The notes: a model not told the origin generated them from the letters alone. Positions 42,880 to 52,246 are shown, counted from the first letter of the stretch. The stretch: 64,000 nucleotides of DNA from CAZWVI01 sp964637165 (GCA_964637165.1 CAZWVI010000008.1:22595-86594), one strand, 5' to 3'. Translations and numbers: made by a program.

Positions 42880-44286
42880 TTAGGCTAGAGGATTCCAATC
42901 AATCGCTTCAAAGGAACAAGTGAAATGGCGCAAGGCGTTGGGCTCCTTGGAAATCCTGAACCCGCCAAGTTGTTCGCGCCGTTCAAACACATAAGCAACT
43001 GCTTCAATCACATAGTCCATATGCGACTGGGTGTAAACTCGCCGCGGAATCGCAAGCCGCACTAAATCCATGGCCGCCGGCTCTTGAGTCCCGTCAGCTC
43101 GGGTATGTCCAAACATTACGGTGCCGATTTCACAGGCGCGAATTCCTCCTTCAAGAAACATCGCCACCGAAACGGTTTGCCCGGGCAAATCTTCTGGCGC
43201 AACATGCGGCAAGAAAGCGCGGCCATCAATGTAAACCGCGTGACCGCCGGCCGGCCGCAAAAGTGGCACGCCAAGCTTGTCCAAATGTCCCCACACGTAC
43301 TCAGTCGATTTAATTCGATACTCCAAATACTTTTCGTCAAGTACTTCATCTAAGCCAACCGCCAATGCTTCCAAATCACGGCCAGCCAAACCACCATAAG
43401 TTGGAAAGCCCTCGGTTAGGATTAATAAGTTGCGGCAGTCACCAGAAATCGTATCGTCATTTAATGCAAGAAAACCGCCAATGTTGCCAAATGCATCCTT
43501 CTTGGCCGACATCATTGCCCCATCACACAAACGGAACATCTCCTCAGAAATTTCACGAGGGGTGCGGTCCTGCTGACCTGGTTCACGCATTTTTATAAAC
43601 CAAGCGTTTTCGGCAAAGCGCGCACAGTCTAGATAAAGCGGAATTTGGTATTTATCCAAAACCTTTTTGGTTTCGTGCATGTTGGCCAAGCTGACTGGTT
43701 GGCCACCACCTGAATTATTGGTAACGGTCAGCACCATAAGTGGCACGCGCTCATGATTGTCCTTCAACCAAGCATCTAGTCGTGGGTTGTCAACGTTGCC
43801 CTTAAACGGATGTTCAGCAGACGGGTCGGTGCCCTCAGGGATAACGAAGTCGAGGGCTTCTGCACCGCTATGTTCAACGTTTGCGCGAGTCGTATCGAAG
43901 TGAGTATTTGATGGGACGACCTTGCCTTCGCCACCAATCACGCTAAATAAAATTCGCTCGGCGGCGCGACCTTGGTGGACCGGAATCACATGGGTCATTC
44001 CTGTTAGGGCCGCGACCTTTTCACGAAAGCGATAATAACTTTTGGCACCAGCGTACGATTCATCGGCACGCATCATGGCCGCCCACTGCTCTTGACTCAT
44101 GGCCGAAGTCCCCGAGTCAGTCATTAAATCAATAGTGACTTCTTTGGCGGGCACCGAGAACAAATTAAAGTCAGCCGCGGCCAAAGCCGTGGCCCGTTCT
44201 TCGCGAGTCGGGAGTGGTAAAGATTCAACAACCTTTACGCGGAATGGTTCAATGATGGTTTGTGGTTTAAACACTTTCGATTTCAT
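42880..44286 (-). CDS. tnaA: Tryptophanase/tyrosine phenol-lyase family enzyme
   Basis: A 468-residue PLP-dependent beta-eliminating lyase. MTDSGTSAMSQEQWAAMM, HVIPVHQGRAAERILFSVIG, NTHFDTTRANVEHSGAEALD and NNSGGGQPVSLANM are family blocks; SAKKDAFGNIGGFLALND holds the PLP-binding Lys. These enzymes split tryptophan to indole, pyruvate and ammonia, or tyrosine to phenol. NIGGFLALND is closer to tyrosine phenol-lyase wording, whereas SAKKDA occurs in tryptophanase, so the substrate is open. The gene is divergent from the DUF2325 gene. Confidence 0.85.
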   Translation of the reverse strand: MKSKVFKPQTIIEPFRVKVVESLPLPTREERATALAAADFNLFSVPAKEVTIDLMTDSGTSAMSQEQWAAMMRADESYAGAKSYYRFREKVAALTGMTHVIPVHQGRAAERILFSVIGGEGKVVPSNTHFDTTRANVEHSGAEALDFVIPEGTDPSAEHPFKGNVDNPRLDAWLKDNHERVPLMVLTVTNNSGGGQPVSLANMHETKKVLDKYQIPLYLDCARFAENAWFIKMREPGQQDRTPREISEEMFRLCDGAMMSAKKDAFGNIGGFLALNDDTISGDCRNLLILTEGFPTYGGLAGRDLEALAVGLDEVLDEKYLEYRIKSTEYVWGHLDKLGVPLLRPAGGHAVYIDGRAFLPHVAPEDLPGQTVSVAMFLEGGIRACEIGTVMFGHTRADGTQEPAAMDLVRLAIPRRVYTQSHMDYVIEAVAYVFERREQLGGFRISKEPNALRHFTCSFEAIDWNPLA

Positions 44287-44318
44287 GCGGGTAAGGAGGC
44301 CACGCTACTGCAATATGT

Positions 44319-44324
44319 TACCCT
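44319..44324 (+). promoter_or_regulatory. -10 box 6 nt before the DUF2325 start
   Basis: TACCCT, AGAGTT and then the ATG at 44331. No Shine-Dalgarno sequence. Confidence 0.45.
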
Positions 44325-44330
44325 AGAGTT

Positions 44331-45608
44331 ATGACCAAGCCCTGCGGCGAAAGCGCCGACCACCTCGATTCAGCACTCCTATGTTTGGGCCGCAAACCCG
44401 AAGTCCTAGGCTTTGCTTTGGTGATTTTTCTGGGGGTAAAAAAAGCAGTGGATTTGGCCCACTCTGCTGGCCGCCGCCGCTCAGGCAAAGTCGATGCCAG
44501 CATAATCTTGGCAGATGCGGTCATTTCAAGTAAAAAGACTCGCGAAAATGTGGTCCAGGAGCTGCTTGAAGCTCTGCCGAAGCCACTCAAACTCCCTAAG
44601 TTATTTCTTAAGGAGAAGCACCAAATTCACCTCTCGCGGGAGGCCAAACTTGGGCACCTTTCACTGCTATTAACCTGCGGCGAATTGACTGCTTGGGAAA
44701 ATGCCAACGAGTTGATTTCCAAATGGGCAGAAAGCCTTGTCGATCACTCTGAAATCGCCAGCGAACCGGTGCCGGCGAAAACCAAGCCAAGTGTCGCGCA
44801 AAAAAAGTCAGGCGATCTTAAGCGCCAACTGAAAAAGCTTGAGGACCGCAATGAGAAATTGCAAACTCAGTTAGGTCGTGCCAAGCAAGAAATCACCCGT
44901 TTGCAGGAAGAAGTAGGCACCGCCCATCGCCGTCACCAGCATGCTAAAGAAAATTTAGATGAAGCCAAATCTCAAGCGCGCGAGGAACACCAGCGAGCAG
45001 TCGATTTTAAACGCAAGTTAAGCAAATCATCTTCGCCGGCTAAACGTGAAGCAACTTTGCGGGCGGAGCTTGAAGCCGTTTCAAAACAATTAAGCCTGAC
45101 TTCGCAAAAATTTGAAATGATTGAAATCGAGCGCGAAGATTTGCGCGCCTACTTACAAGATCACGACCGTTTCAATACCTTCGTTGAAGAAGAAGTTCCA
45201 TCTTTTCGCAATCGCCCTTTAACCGCCGAAGAGGTCGAGCTCGGCGAATTAATTTCAAAGGCGAAATCAGCGACTCCGCGAATCTTGGTTGTTGGCGGTG
45301 GCGAACCACAATTTCGCCACTTGGACAAGTTCAAAGAATACGCCGAAGTGTTGGGCTTTAGCGGCAGTTGGCGCATGGCCGAGTATGAATCTTGGCACAA
45401 GGAAATGACGCAACTCTCAAAGGATATGGAATCCAATTTTGATGCATTGGTGATTCTTCATTGGAATCGCACTACCTTCACCCGAAAAGCGCGCGAAATC
45501 TGCAACATCAAAGGTCAGAAACCTTGCATCACTTGCCACTATGAAGGCTTCGTGTCACTACGCCAAACTCTAGGCACTTGCATTAGGCAAGTACTTAGGC
45601 GAAATTAA
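44331..45608 (+). CDS. Coiled-coil protein with C-terminal DUF2325
   Basis: 425 residues. A Lys-rich N-terminal helical region (about 1-145) is followed by a long coiled coil (about 155-265: LKKLEDRNEKLQTQLGRAKQ, EVGTAHRRHQHAKENLDEA). The C-terminal 100 residues form DUF2325: RILVVGGGEPQFRHLDKF, LVILHWNRTTFTRKAREICN and KPCITCHYEGFVSLRQTL. DUF2325 is a Rossmann-like domain of unknown function often next to stress or metal genes. The isolated transcription unit (a TACCCT box 6 nt from the ATG) and the convergent rpoZ-like gene give no further clue. Confidence 0.8.
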   Translation: MTKPCGESADHLDSALLCLGRKPEVLGFALVIFLGVKKAVDLAHSAGRRRSGKVDASIILADAVISSKKTRENVVQELLEALPKPLKLPKLFLKEKHQIHLSREAKLGHLSLLLTCGELTAWENANELISKWAESLVDHSEIASEPVPAKTKPSVAQKKSGDLKRQLKKLEDRNEKLQTQLGRAKQEITRLQEEVGTAHRRHQHAKENLDEAKSQAREEHQRAVDFKRKLSKSSSPAKREATLRAELEAVSKQLSLTSQKFEMIEIEREDLRAYLQDHDRFNTFVEEEVPSFRNRPLTAEEVELGELISKAKSATPRILVVGGGEPQFRHLDKFKEYAEVLGFSGSWRMAEYESWHKEMTQLSKDMESNFDALVILHWNRTTFTRKAREICNIKGQKPCITCHYEGFVSLRQTLGTCIRQVLRRN

Positions 45609-45627
45609 AAATATCTAAACGCCGCGC

Positions 45628-45855
45628 TCAGTCAAGCGTTGGCTTTTGCTCTTCTTCGTCTGGCACCAACTCAATTAAACCGCGCTCAATTTCAATTAAG
45701 GCAATTTCGATGGGATTACGAATTCCCTCAAGTTCGGCATCAAACAGCGGGGCATCGCCGCGCACAATTTGACGCAGACGTTTTTGCAACAGGGCGGTCT
45801 GTTCGAAGGATCCCTGAATGTATCGCTGAAGGCGCTGTGGAAGAGTAAGGCTCAT
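45628..45855 (-). CDS. rpoZ: RNA polymerase omega-subunit-like protein
   Basis: A 75-residue protein from ATG 45855 (MSLTLPQRLQRYI). SFEQTALLQKRLRQIVRG matches the RYELVLLAAKRARQLxxG helix of omega, and RNPIEIALIEIERGLIELVP matches the KNPVxxALxEIxxGxI element. Omega binds beta' and helps assemble RNA polymerase. Sequence identity is low, so this is a family guess. The length and the acidic tail (PDEEEQKPT) fit. An upstream in-frame ATG at 45948 would add 31 unrelated residues and overlap the divergent radical SAM gene. Confidence 0.68.
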   Translation of the reverse strand: MSLTLPQRLQRYIQGSFEQTALLQKRLRQIVRGDAPLFDAELEGIRNPIEIALIEIERGLIELVPDEEEQKPTLD

Positions 45856-45920
45856 GTGGTCTATTTCCGGAAGTCCGGCTAGGTATTTTATAGTCGCCGC
45901 CGCTTTGGTCAAGATTTGCC

Positions 45921-45926
45921 TAGGCT
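45921..45926 (+). promoter_or_regulatory. -10 box 6 nt before the GTG of the radical SAM gene
   Basis: TAGGCT, GTGCGG and then GTG 45933. An in-frame GTG at 45927 lies inside the gap. Confidence 0.35.
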
Positions 45927-45932
45927 GTGCGG

Positions 45933-47855
45933 GTGCCCGAACTGCCACCTCCCCACGCAGACCCTCAGCTAGCGTCGCTGCTGCTCGGCGTTGCCAAGCC
46001 TGGCCGCTATTTAGGAGGCGAGGTCAATCAAATCCGCAAGGACCCGGCCACCTGCCGCCTGCGCTGGAGCCTCATCTACCCAGATGTTTATGAAATCGGC
46101 ATGCCCCACCAAGGCCTCCGAATCCTCTATCACTGCCTTAATCAGCTGGACGAAGTCTGGGCGGAACGTTGCTTTACCCCATGGCACGATATGGAGGCAG
46201 TTTTACGGGAATGTGGCCGTCCCCAAAGCACGCTTGAATCTCACACCCCTCTCAGTGAGGTAGATGTGGTCGCTTTCACGCTGCAAACAGAACTAAGCTA
46301 CACCAATATTTTAACTTGCCTTGACCTCGGTGGCATCGCGCTTCACCGCAAGGACCGCGACTACGATGCCCCACTAGTAGTTGCAGGCGGAGCGGGAGTT
46401 TTAAACCCAGAACCTCTGGCTGACTTTGTCGATTTATTTTTTCTTGGCGACGGCGAAGAGGCTTGCGTTGAATTCAGTCACGCTTTGATTGAAGAACGCG
46501 CGCGCCACACGTGTCGCCGCGATTTGATTCGTGCGCTCATTGAGCGTTGCAATTTTCTTTACGCACCAGCATTTTTTGATGCCCATTTTGACGGCCCAGC
46601 ATTGGCACAAATGGACAACTTCGACAAAGTGCCAACACCTAGCCGCGCGGTAGTTTATGACCTAGAAAATGCGCCCTACCCAACCGCCCCAATAGTTCCT
46701 TCTATTCGCACAATTCATGACCGCATCTCCTTGGAAATCATGCGCGGCTGTGTTCAGTCATGTCGCTTTTGCCAAGCCGGTTATGAAAAACGCCCGCAAC
46801 GATTTCGTTCGGCCAAAAAGATACTAGAATTGGCACGCGAAAGTTATTTAAACACTGGCATAAATGAAATTGGTTTAACTAGCTTGTCGTCCAGCGACCA
46901 CCCGCAATTAATTCAAATTATGCGCATGCTACGAGCCTGGACACGCGCTAATCGGATTAACGTTTCACTTCCGTCATTGCGCGTAAATGACCAATTGGGC
47001 GAGCTTCCAAGCCTTTTAGCGGAAAGTCAAGCAAGTGGTTTCACGATGGCTCCCGAAGTTGCCACTGACCGTTTGCGCCGCGTAATAAATAAAAACATTC
47101 TCGACCAAGACCTATTCCGCGGTGCTCGCGAAGCTTGGCAAAGTGGTTATAAAACCTTGAAGTTATATTTCATGGTTGGCATTCCCGGCGAAGTACTCGA
47201 AGATGTTGATGGCATTATCAGCATGTCTGAAACCTGCGCGCGCTTGCGACGAGAGACTGGTCTTGGCGGGCCCGGTCAAGTGAACACCGCAATCTCTAAC
47301 TTTGTCCCTAAACCATTGACTCCATTTCAATGGACCGCCCAAGCTCAACCAGAAGAATTATTAACTAAGCACACGCGGCTCCGAGAACTGCGCAAGGTGA
47401 AAAGTGTTAGACTAAAATTCGATCACTATCACGACAGTTTATTAAGTGGTTTCTTGGCGCGCGCCGACCGCCGCGCTGGTGCAGTTATTAAGCGCGCTTG
47501 GGAATTAGGCGCGCGCTTTGATGGCTGGCGTGAATCTCGCAATATAAAAGTTTGGCAACAAGCCTGGACTGAATGCGCCTATGGGCCTGCTGAAAGTGCT
47601 TGGCGCGAGCGGCCGCACTCCGAAGTTATGCCCTGGGATCACCTCGACCTTGGGTCAACTCGTGAGTTCTTAAGCGACGAAGCTCGTAAGGCTGAAAGTG
47701 GGGACTTCACCGAGCATTGCCAAACTGATGCCTGCAGTCATTGCGGTGTTGGAGTCGAAAACTGTATCGACATCAAGGCGGTCAGCGGAATGTTTGAAAA
47801 GTTTAAGAAGCGGCCGAAAAACCGAGCAATAAAGACGCCTCAGACCAATCATTAA
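45933..47855 (+). CDS. YgiQ/TIGR03960-type B12-binding radical SAM protein
   Basis: A 640-residue protein. GQ-type B12-like N-terminal segment (SLIYPDVYEIGMPHQGLRIL), then the radical SAM core: EIMRGCVQSCRFCQAGYEKR with C273-x3-C277-x2-C280 for the 4Fe-4S cluster, SLSSSDHPQLIQIMRML and GFTMAPEVATDRLRRVINKN. A C-terminal DACSHCGVGVENC could bind a second metal centre. Related proteins in many genomes are paired with a DUF2344 protein (TIGR03936); none is present here. The substrate is unknown; an RNA or protein modification is possible. The last 53 bp overlap the convergent HAD gene. Confidence 0.85.
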   Translation: MPELPPPHADPQLASLLLGVAKPGRYLGGEVNQIRKDPATCRLRWSLIYPDVYEIGMPHQGLRILYHCLNQLDEVWAERCFTPWHDMEAVLRECGRPQSTLESHTPLSEVDVVAFTLQTELSYTNILTCLDLGGIALHRKDRDYDAPLVVAGGAGVLNPEPLADFVDLFFLGDGEEACVEFSHALIEERARHTCRRDLIRALIERCNFLYAPAFFDAHFDGPALAQMDNFDKVPTPSRAVVYDLENAPYPTAPIVPSIRTIHDRISLEIMRGCVQSCRFCQAGYEKRPQRFRSAKKILELARESYLNTGINEIGLTSLSSSDHPQLIQIMRMLRAWTRANRINVSLPSLRVNDQLGELPSLLAESQASGFTMAPEVATDRLRRVINKNILDQDLFRGAREAWQSGYKTLKLYFMVGIPGEVLEDVDGIISMSETCARLRRETGLGGPGQVNTAISNFVPKPLTPFQWTAQAQPEELLTKHTRLRELRKVKSVRLKFDHYHDSLLSGFLARADRRAGAVIKRAWELGARFDGWRESRNIKVWQQAWTECAYGPAESAWRERPHSEVMPWDHLDLGSTREFLSDEARKAESGDFTEHCQTDACSHCGVGVENCIDIKAVSGMFEKFKKRPKNRAIKTPQTNH

Positions 47856-48240
47856 AGCCGGCTTCACGGCCGGCTATCGCCGCTTGGCCATCACAACAAG
47901 CCTGAAAAAACGGTAAACCGGCTACTTCGGCGGCCCGTGCATCGGACGGATGGTCTCCGATATAAACCCCTGCCCCCATGCGCATTCGCAATTCAAGCAA
48001 GGTCGACTCCTTTTCATGGACCCCAAAAATTTCATCGGCGCGCAAGCCGATACGCGCCACTTCAGCCTCAATATGCGCTTGTTCGGCACAACTAACAACC
48101 ACCAAGAAAACACCGCTTTCACGCCATTTATTAAGCGTTTCTAGAGCCTGCGAGTAGGGTGCTTCACCAAAAACTGGCACCACCGAGCCGTTCCAATCAA
48201 CGGCTATGAAATCAGGCCTAGCGGGGGCTTTACTATCCAT
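47803..48240 (-). CDS. HAD-superfamily protein with altered motif I
   Basis: 145 residues. FIAVDWNGSVVPVF is motif I, but the second Asp is replaced by Asn (D-W-N). FLVVVSCAEQAH is motif II (Ser), EKES holds the Lys, and YIGDHPSDARAAEVAG is an intact motif IV. The general acid/base Asp is therefore missing, so catalysis may be weak or absent. The rest resembles HAD-IIIA phosphatases. TAAGGT (48248-48253) 7 nt before the ATG suggests a leaderless mRNA. Convergent with the radical SAM gene, with a 53-bp overlap. Confidence 0.68.
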   Translation of the reverse strand: MDSKAPARPDFIAVDWNGSVVPVFGEAPYSQALETLNKWRESGVFLVVVSCAEQAHIEAEVARIGLRADEIFGVHEKESTLLELRMRMGAGVYIGDHPSDARAAEVAGLPFFQACCDGQAAIAGREAGFNDWSEASLLLGFSAAS

Positions 48241-48247
48241 CTAAAAC

Positions 48248-48253
48248 ACCTTA
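48248..48253 (-). promoter_or_regulatory. -10 box 7 nt before the HAD start
   Basis: TAAGGT on the minus strand, 7 bases, ATG 48240. Confidence 0.4.
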
Positions 48254-48278
48254 CGCACGAAAGCCCCAACAGTTCCAG

Positions 48279-48284
48279 TATTCT
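48279..48284 (+). promoter_or_regulatory. -10 box 7 nt before the M28 peptidase start
   Basis: TATTCT, TAATCAA and ATG 48292. Confidence 0.45.
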
Positions 48285-48291
48285 TAATCAA

Positions 48292-50091
48292 ATGTTGCTC
48301 GCCTCCGCGCTTCTCCTCCTGCAAAGTCCTCCCCAACTCGGCCCTGATGTGGCCCAAGTTTCGCCGGCGCGATTGCGCTCGACCTTAAATAATTTATGCC
48401 AACAAGTTCGCTTTGCCGGCAGTAAAGATTCACAGCATGCGATTGATTACGCCACCACCGTTTTTCAAGAAGCCGGCTTAAGAGTTGAGCATCAACGTTA
48501 CCTGTGCTACTTGCCGCGGCAAACAGATGTCAAATTGTGGTTGTTGCAAAACGGGCAACGCACAAAATTAGATTTAATTGAGCATGGCTATCCCGAAGAC
48601 CAGCACTCGCAACGTAACCAAGTTGCGCCGATGCATGGCCTAACCCAAGCCGGGCACGTGCGCGGGCAAATCGTTTTTGCTGGTCGCGGCAAGGAAAGTG
48701 ATTTTGCTTTACTTAAAGAACAGGGCGTTGAACTCGCCGGCAAGATTGCTTTAATACGCTACGGCGGTTTGTATCGAGGGCTCAAAGTCAAAAACGCCGC
48801 GGACGCTGGCTGCGTTGGCGCCTTGCTCTACACCGACCCAGACGATGACGGATCGAGCAAAGGCGCGGTGCTCCCAAATGGCAAATGGCGGCCGCACGAT
48901 GGCATTCAGCGCGGCTCGGTCTATAACGGTGATGGCGATGCTTTAACTCCAGGAATACCAGCGCTTGAAGATGCGCCGCGCATTTCTCCGCGCCACGCCG
49001 AAGGCTTAGTAAGTATTCCGAGCATTCCAATTTCATGGACAAATGCCGCGCTACTTTTTGCCGAGGAAATGCGACCAACAACAATTGGTTTACTAAATAG
49101 CCACGCTGAATTTCAAGTTGAACAAGACCCCGCACCAGTTTGGATTGAAAATGTAATCGGTTGGCTGGATGCCGATGACCCAAATGCTGATTGGGTTCTG
49201 GCCGGAGCTCATCGCGATGCATGGGGATTTGGCGCAGTTGACAATGGAACGGGCACCGCCGTCCTGCTTGAAGCCGCGCGCGTTTTAGGTGCCGCCAAGT
49301 CTGCTGGGTGGAAGCCTGAGCGCTCCATTGCCCTAGCAACTTGGGATGCCGAGGAATGGGGATTGGTGGGCTCAACCGAGTGGGTTGAACATCGCCGCAG
49401 CGATTTGATGGCCCGAGCAGTGGCCTATCTGAATATGGACGTGGTCGCCAGCGGACCTAATTTTGGAGCATCGTGCACCCCAGGACTGGTCGAAGTTTTA
49501 AATCGCGCTTGCGCGCTTGAGGGAATTAATCCACCACAAAACTTGGGCGTCCCAGGCGGAGGCTCAGACCATGTACCCTTCCTCGAAATTGCTGGCGTTG
49601 AAGTCAGTTCCTTTGGTTTTCATGGTGGCTCCGGCGCATACCATTCTGCGTACGACACCCCCTATTTGATTGAAAAATTCCTAGACCCAAACTTTGAACA
49701 TCATCGCAGTGCGACGCGCATTTTATTGAGAATGCTCACCGACCTCGCTAATGAGAATTCAAAAGTTGATGGTCTCCACTTATGGGCGATGGCGGCGAAG
49801 AAAGAGGCTGAGAAGTTGCAGCTAAATAAAAATCTAAAAGGTGAGCTATTGAATGCCATTACTGACTTTGAAGCCAAGTGCATAAACCATAACAGCGAAT
49901 ACCCGCACCGTTTTTTGCGACTATTCTTGCCTACAACAGCCAACGAAAGATTGTCGTTGTGGCAGACTGCAGGTTATGGCGCTGATTGGTTTCCACAAAT
50001 CAAAGCGGCTATTGACGGCGAGCAAGATCCAGGTCTCGCTACCAAGGCAATGACCCGCATCTTTCAGCGCGCAGCCCGCCTAGTTGAATAA
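48292..50091 (+). CDS. M28-family metallopeptidase (glutamate carboxypeptidase II-like)
   Basis: A 599-residue exported protein (MLLASALLLLQSPP signal peptide). A PA domain lies around residues 110-240 (VRGQIVFAGRGKESDFALLK, LAGKIALIRYGGLYRGLKVK). The M28 zinc centre is visible in AGAHRDAWGFGAVDNGTGTA (H, D), LATWDAEEWGLVGSTEWVEH (Glu pair), LNMDVVASG (D) and GAYHSAYDTPYL (H). A C-terminal helical domain similar to that of the transferrin receptor completes the glutamate carboxypeptidase II layout. It probably releases acidic or other residues from peptides in the periplasm. The gene is monocistronic with a leaderless-type start. Confidence 0.9.
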   Translation: MLLASALLLLQSPPQLGPDVAQVSPARLRSTLNNLCQQVRFAGSKDSQHAIDYATTVFQEAGLRVEHQRYLCYLPRQTDVKLWLLQNGQRTKLDLIEHGYPEDQHSQRNQVAPMHGLTQAGHVRGQIVFAGRGKESDFALLKEQGVELAGKIALIRYGGLYRGLKVKNAADAGCVGALLYTDPDDDGSSKGAVLPNGKWRPHDGIQRGSVYNGDGDALTPGIPALEDAPRISPRHAEGLVSIPSIPISWTNAALLFAEEMRPTTIGLLNSHAEFQVEQDPAPVWIENVIGWLDADDPNADWVLAGAHRDAWGFGAVDNGTGTAVLLEAARVLGAAKSAGWKPERSIALATWDAEEWGLVGSTEWVEHRRSDLMARAVAYLNMDVVASGPNFGASCTPGLVEVLNRACALEGINPPQNLGVPGGGSDHVPFLEIAGVEVSSFGFHGGSGAYHSAYDTPYLIEKFLDPNFEHHRSATRILLRMLTDLANENSKVDGLHLWAMAAKKEAEKLQLNKNLKGELLNAITDFEAKCINHNSEYPHRFLRLFLPTTANERLSLWQTAGYGADWFPQIKAAIDGEQDPGLATKAMTRIFQRAARLVE

Positions 50092-50224
50092 TTGCGCCCT
50101 AGTGATTTGCGGAAACTAATCTGAATCCGTTAAAAAGCGCCTGTTCCTGCCCCATTAGGAGCTGGCCCAGTTGGGTTATCCACGCAAGATGCTTGCAGAA
50201 TTACAATTTCAAGACGCTGAGCCA

Positions 50225-50262
50225 CAAAAAAAACACCTCTTTACCCGAAGATAAAGAGGTGT
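50225..50262 (-). terminator. Terminator of the porin gene
   Basis: On the minus strand an 11-bp perfect stem (ACACCTCTTTA / TAAAGAGGTGT, 8-base loop) is followed by a run of T (50232-50225). Confidence 0.9.
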
Positions 50263-50279
50263 AAGGAAGGAGTTAGTTT

Positions 50280-51488
50280 CTAGAAGTTGAAAACCAACTG
50301 CGCGAAGATCCAGGACTGATCCTCACCATTTACGATTGCGTCACCGGCAGAGAACTGGGAAACACCGAACCATGCACCAACGTTCTTAGAAAGTGAACCT
50401 TTCATGTAAACGTCAATTTCAGTTCCGATGTCACCTTCACCAGCGATGTCAGCTGCACCAGCACCTGCACCACCACCGAAGTAAATCGCATCGTTATCTT
50501 CAGCTTTGCTGAGCATGTGAAGATCGGCATGAGCATTCCAATTGGAAGCCACCACGTACTTAGTACGAATCACGATGTCTTGCAAGTTCGACCAAGTAAC
50601 GATGTCTTGGTGTCCTTGGTAGGCGTGGGCGAAGTTGTAAAGAGGACGGAATGCGTCATCTGTACCATCAACACCAGAAGCCAATTCGTAACCAAGGCCA
50701 ACAGTTAGACCTTCTTGCACCGCCATGTCAGCGCGCATTGCCAAAGCTGAACCACCGGCATCGATGCCGTTATGGTCACCAGTTTGGGTTGCGTACTCAA
50801 CACTCCAGTTAGCACCGAAGTTGGCGCCTTCAGCCAAGAAACCAAAGGTATCGTCAGAGAAACCAATGTTTAGGTGACGATGGAAGGTGTAGAAATCAAC
50901 ATCGATGTCACCAAAAGTGCGTTCGAAGTAAATTCCGTAAAGGCTATCGTTAGCATCAGGTGCACCTTGACCGATTACAGCTTGCGACAAAATCATGTCA
51001 GCTTTGTAACCGTCAGCACTGCGGCTAACTACCATTGCGTCCCATGCGTGGCCAGTGTTTGACCAATCCAATGGAGAAATCATACGTTGGTTACCGTACT
51101 TGAGTTCCATGCGACCCATCTTTAGGTCAAACATATCATTCACTAGGTTCTCCATTTTCACGTAGGCTTGGTGAACAGTGTTACCACCCATGTCATTACC
51201 ACCAACGTTTGATGTAGCACCAAATACGCCGCCTGGCTCACCCATGCTGTTTTGAAGTTCAACAAATACTTTGTTGTACTCGTTAATGGTCGCGCCAAAG
51301 TTAAGGCGTAGACGACCGGTTTGACCAGACTGAGAATCCAGTCCAGCGGTTACACCATTCGCGTCGCGCATGTCGGCGCGAAAACGAAGTTGACCACCAA
51401 TCTCTAAAGAGTCGGCGATGTTTTCTTGTGCGTTAATTTGAGCCATGCCAGTTAGGGCGATGGCTGCAGCGAGGACGATTAGTCTCAT
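50280..51488 (-). CDS. Outer-membrane porin, alginate-export-like
   Basis: A 402-residue precursor with a clean signal peptide (cleaved after QINA, residue 20). The mature protein starts DSLEIGGQLRFRADMRDANG and consists of amphipathic strands (FDLKMGRMELKYGNQRMISP, VEYATQTGDHNGIDAGGSAL) ending in an aromatic residue (AQLVFNF), as in large monomeric barrels of the AlgE/alginate-export family. The GGGAGAGAADIAGEGDIG stretch is a likely flexible loop. The gene has a strong terminator and is probably highly expressed. Substrate unknown. Confidence 0.75.
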   Translation of the reverse strand: MRLIVLAAAIALTGMAQINAQENIADSLEIGGQLRFRADMRDANGVTAGLDSQSGQTGRLRLNFGATINEYNKVFVELQNSMGEPGGVFGATSNVGGNDMGGNTVHQAYVKMENLVNDMFDLKMGRMELKYGNQRMISPLDWSNTGHAWDAMVVSRSADGYKADMILSQAVIGQGAPDANDSLYGIYFERTFGDIDVDFYTFHRHLNIGFSDDTFGFLAEGANFGANWSVEYATQTGDHNGIDAGGSALAMRADMAVQEGLTVGLGYELASGVDGTDDAFRPLYNFAHAYQGHQDIVTWSNLQDIVIRTKYVVASNWNAHADLHMLSKAEDNDAIYFGGGAGAGAADIAGEGDIGTEIDVYMKGSLSKNVGAWFGVSQFSAGDAIVNGEDQSWIFAQLVFNF

Positions 51489-51640
51489 GGTTCTATTTTT
51501 TTAGGGTTTGAGGGCCCAAATCAGGGCGGGTTTCAGAAGACATAAACCACTAAGTTCACGTCTGCAAGACATAGCCTTGTTCTATTCCGAAAAGGGCCAA
51601 AAGGGTTATCGCCGTCAGGCGAACCAAGGATTGTACCTGC

Positions 51641-52246
51641 CTAAGCGTTTTCTGCCCGCAAATCGAGCATTCTTTGCACGTATTTTCCGAGAAGATCCCC
51701 TTCCAAATGAACCGCGTCACCTACCTTCAGGTCGGATAATGTTGTGCAATCCAAAGTTTCTGGAATTAATGCCACAGAAAAAATACCTTTTTCGCCCAAT
51801 TCGGCAATTGTCAGGCTGACCCCGTCAACTGTCACTGATCCCTTCGGGACCAAAAATCCATGCATTTCTGGCGGAGCTTGATAAGTATGAGTCGAGAATT
51901 CCTCTTGCTTTTCAATCGAAATAACTTTCCCAAGGCCGTCCACATGGCCGGTCACAAAGTGGCCGCCAAGCCGATCGCCAAGTTTTAGGCTACGTTCAAT
52001 ATTCACAGATCGTCCTACCACAGCATGCGCAAATGCTGTCTTTTCAAGGGTTTCCGGCGACAAGTCAAATCCGGCAACACTCCCCTCGAGGGAAATTACC
52101 GTGAGACAGGCACCGGCCACGCAGATAGAATCTCCGTGTCCCACACCCTCAGCACACGCGCCGAGGTCAACCTCCAACAAAAGCCCTCCGCGGGCATTCT
52201 TCGCGACCACCACTGGTGCCGCCCACTCAACTAGTCCGGTGAACAT
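51641..52246 (-). CDS. ribE: Riboflavin synthase, alpha subunit
   Basis: A 201-residue protein. The characteristic N-terminal MFTGLVEWAAP and two lumazine-binding barrels are visible: GDSICVAGACLTVISLEGS and GGHFVTGHVDGLGKVI in the first; GSVTVDGVSLTIAELGEKGI and ALIPETLDCTTLSDLKVGD in the second. It dismutates two 6,7-dimethyl-8-ribityllumazine molecules to riboflavin. No FMN riboswitch is visible and no other rib gene is adjacent. Divergent from trmD. Confidence 0.95.
   Translation of the reverse strand: MFTGLVEWAAPVVVAKNARGGLLLEVDLGACAEGVGHGDSICVAGACLTVISLEGSVAGFDLSPETLEKTAFAHAVVGRSVNIERSLKLGDRLGGHFVTGHVDGLGKVISIEKQEEFSTHTYQAPPEMHGFLVPKGSVTVDGVSLTIAELGEKGIFSVALIPETLDCTTLSDLKVGDAVHLEGDLLGKYVQRMLDLRAENA

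Noticed and set aside
48788..49375. A 195-codon open frame antisense to the M28 peptidase
   Set aside because: Composition is that of a reverse-strand shadow (Arg/His/Leu rich), and the sense gene has intact zinc ligands.
50092..50224. Possible small RNA or repeat between the M28 peptidase and the porin terminator
   Set aside because: No clear hairpin, promoter or repeat is visible beyond the terminator at 50225-50262.
51489..51640. Possible FMN riboswitch near riboflavin synthase
   Set aside because: The gene reads leftward from 52246, and neither side of it carries the conserved RFN blocks; the gap at 51489-51640 lies downstream of ribE and upstream of the porin. I see only a weak TACAAT at 51630-51635.
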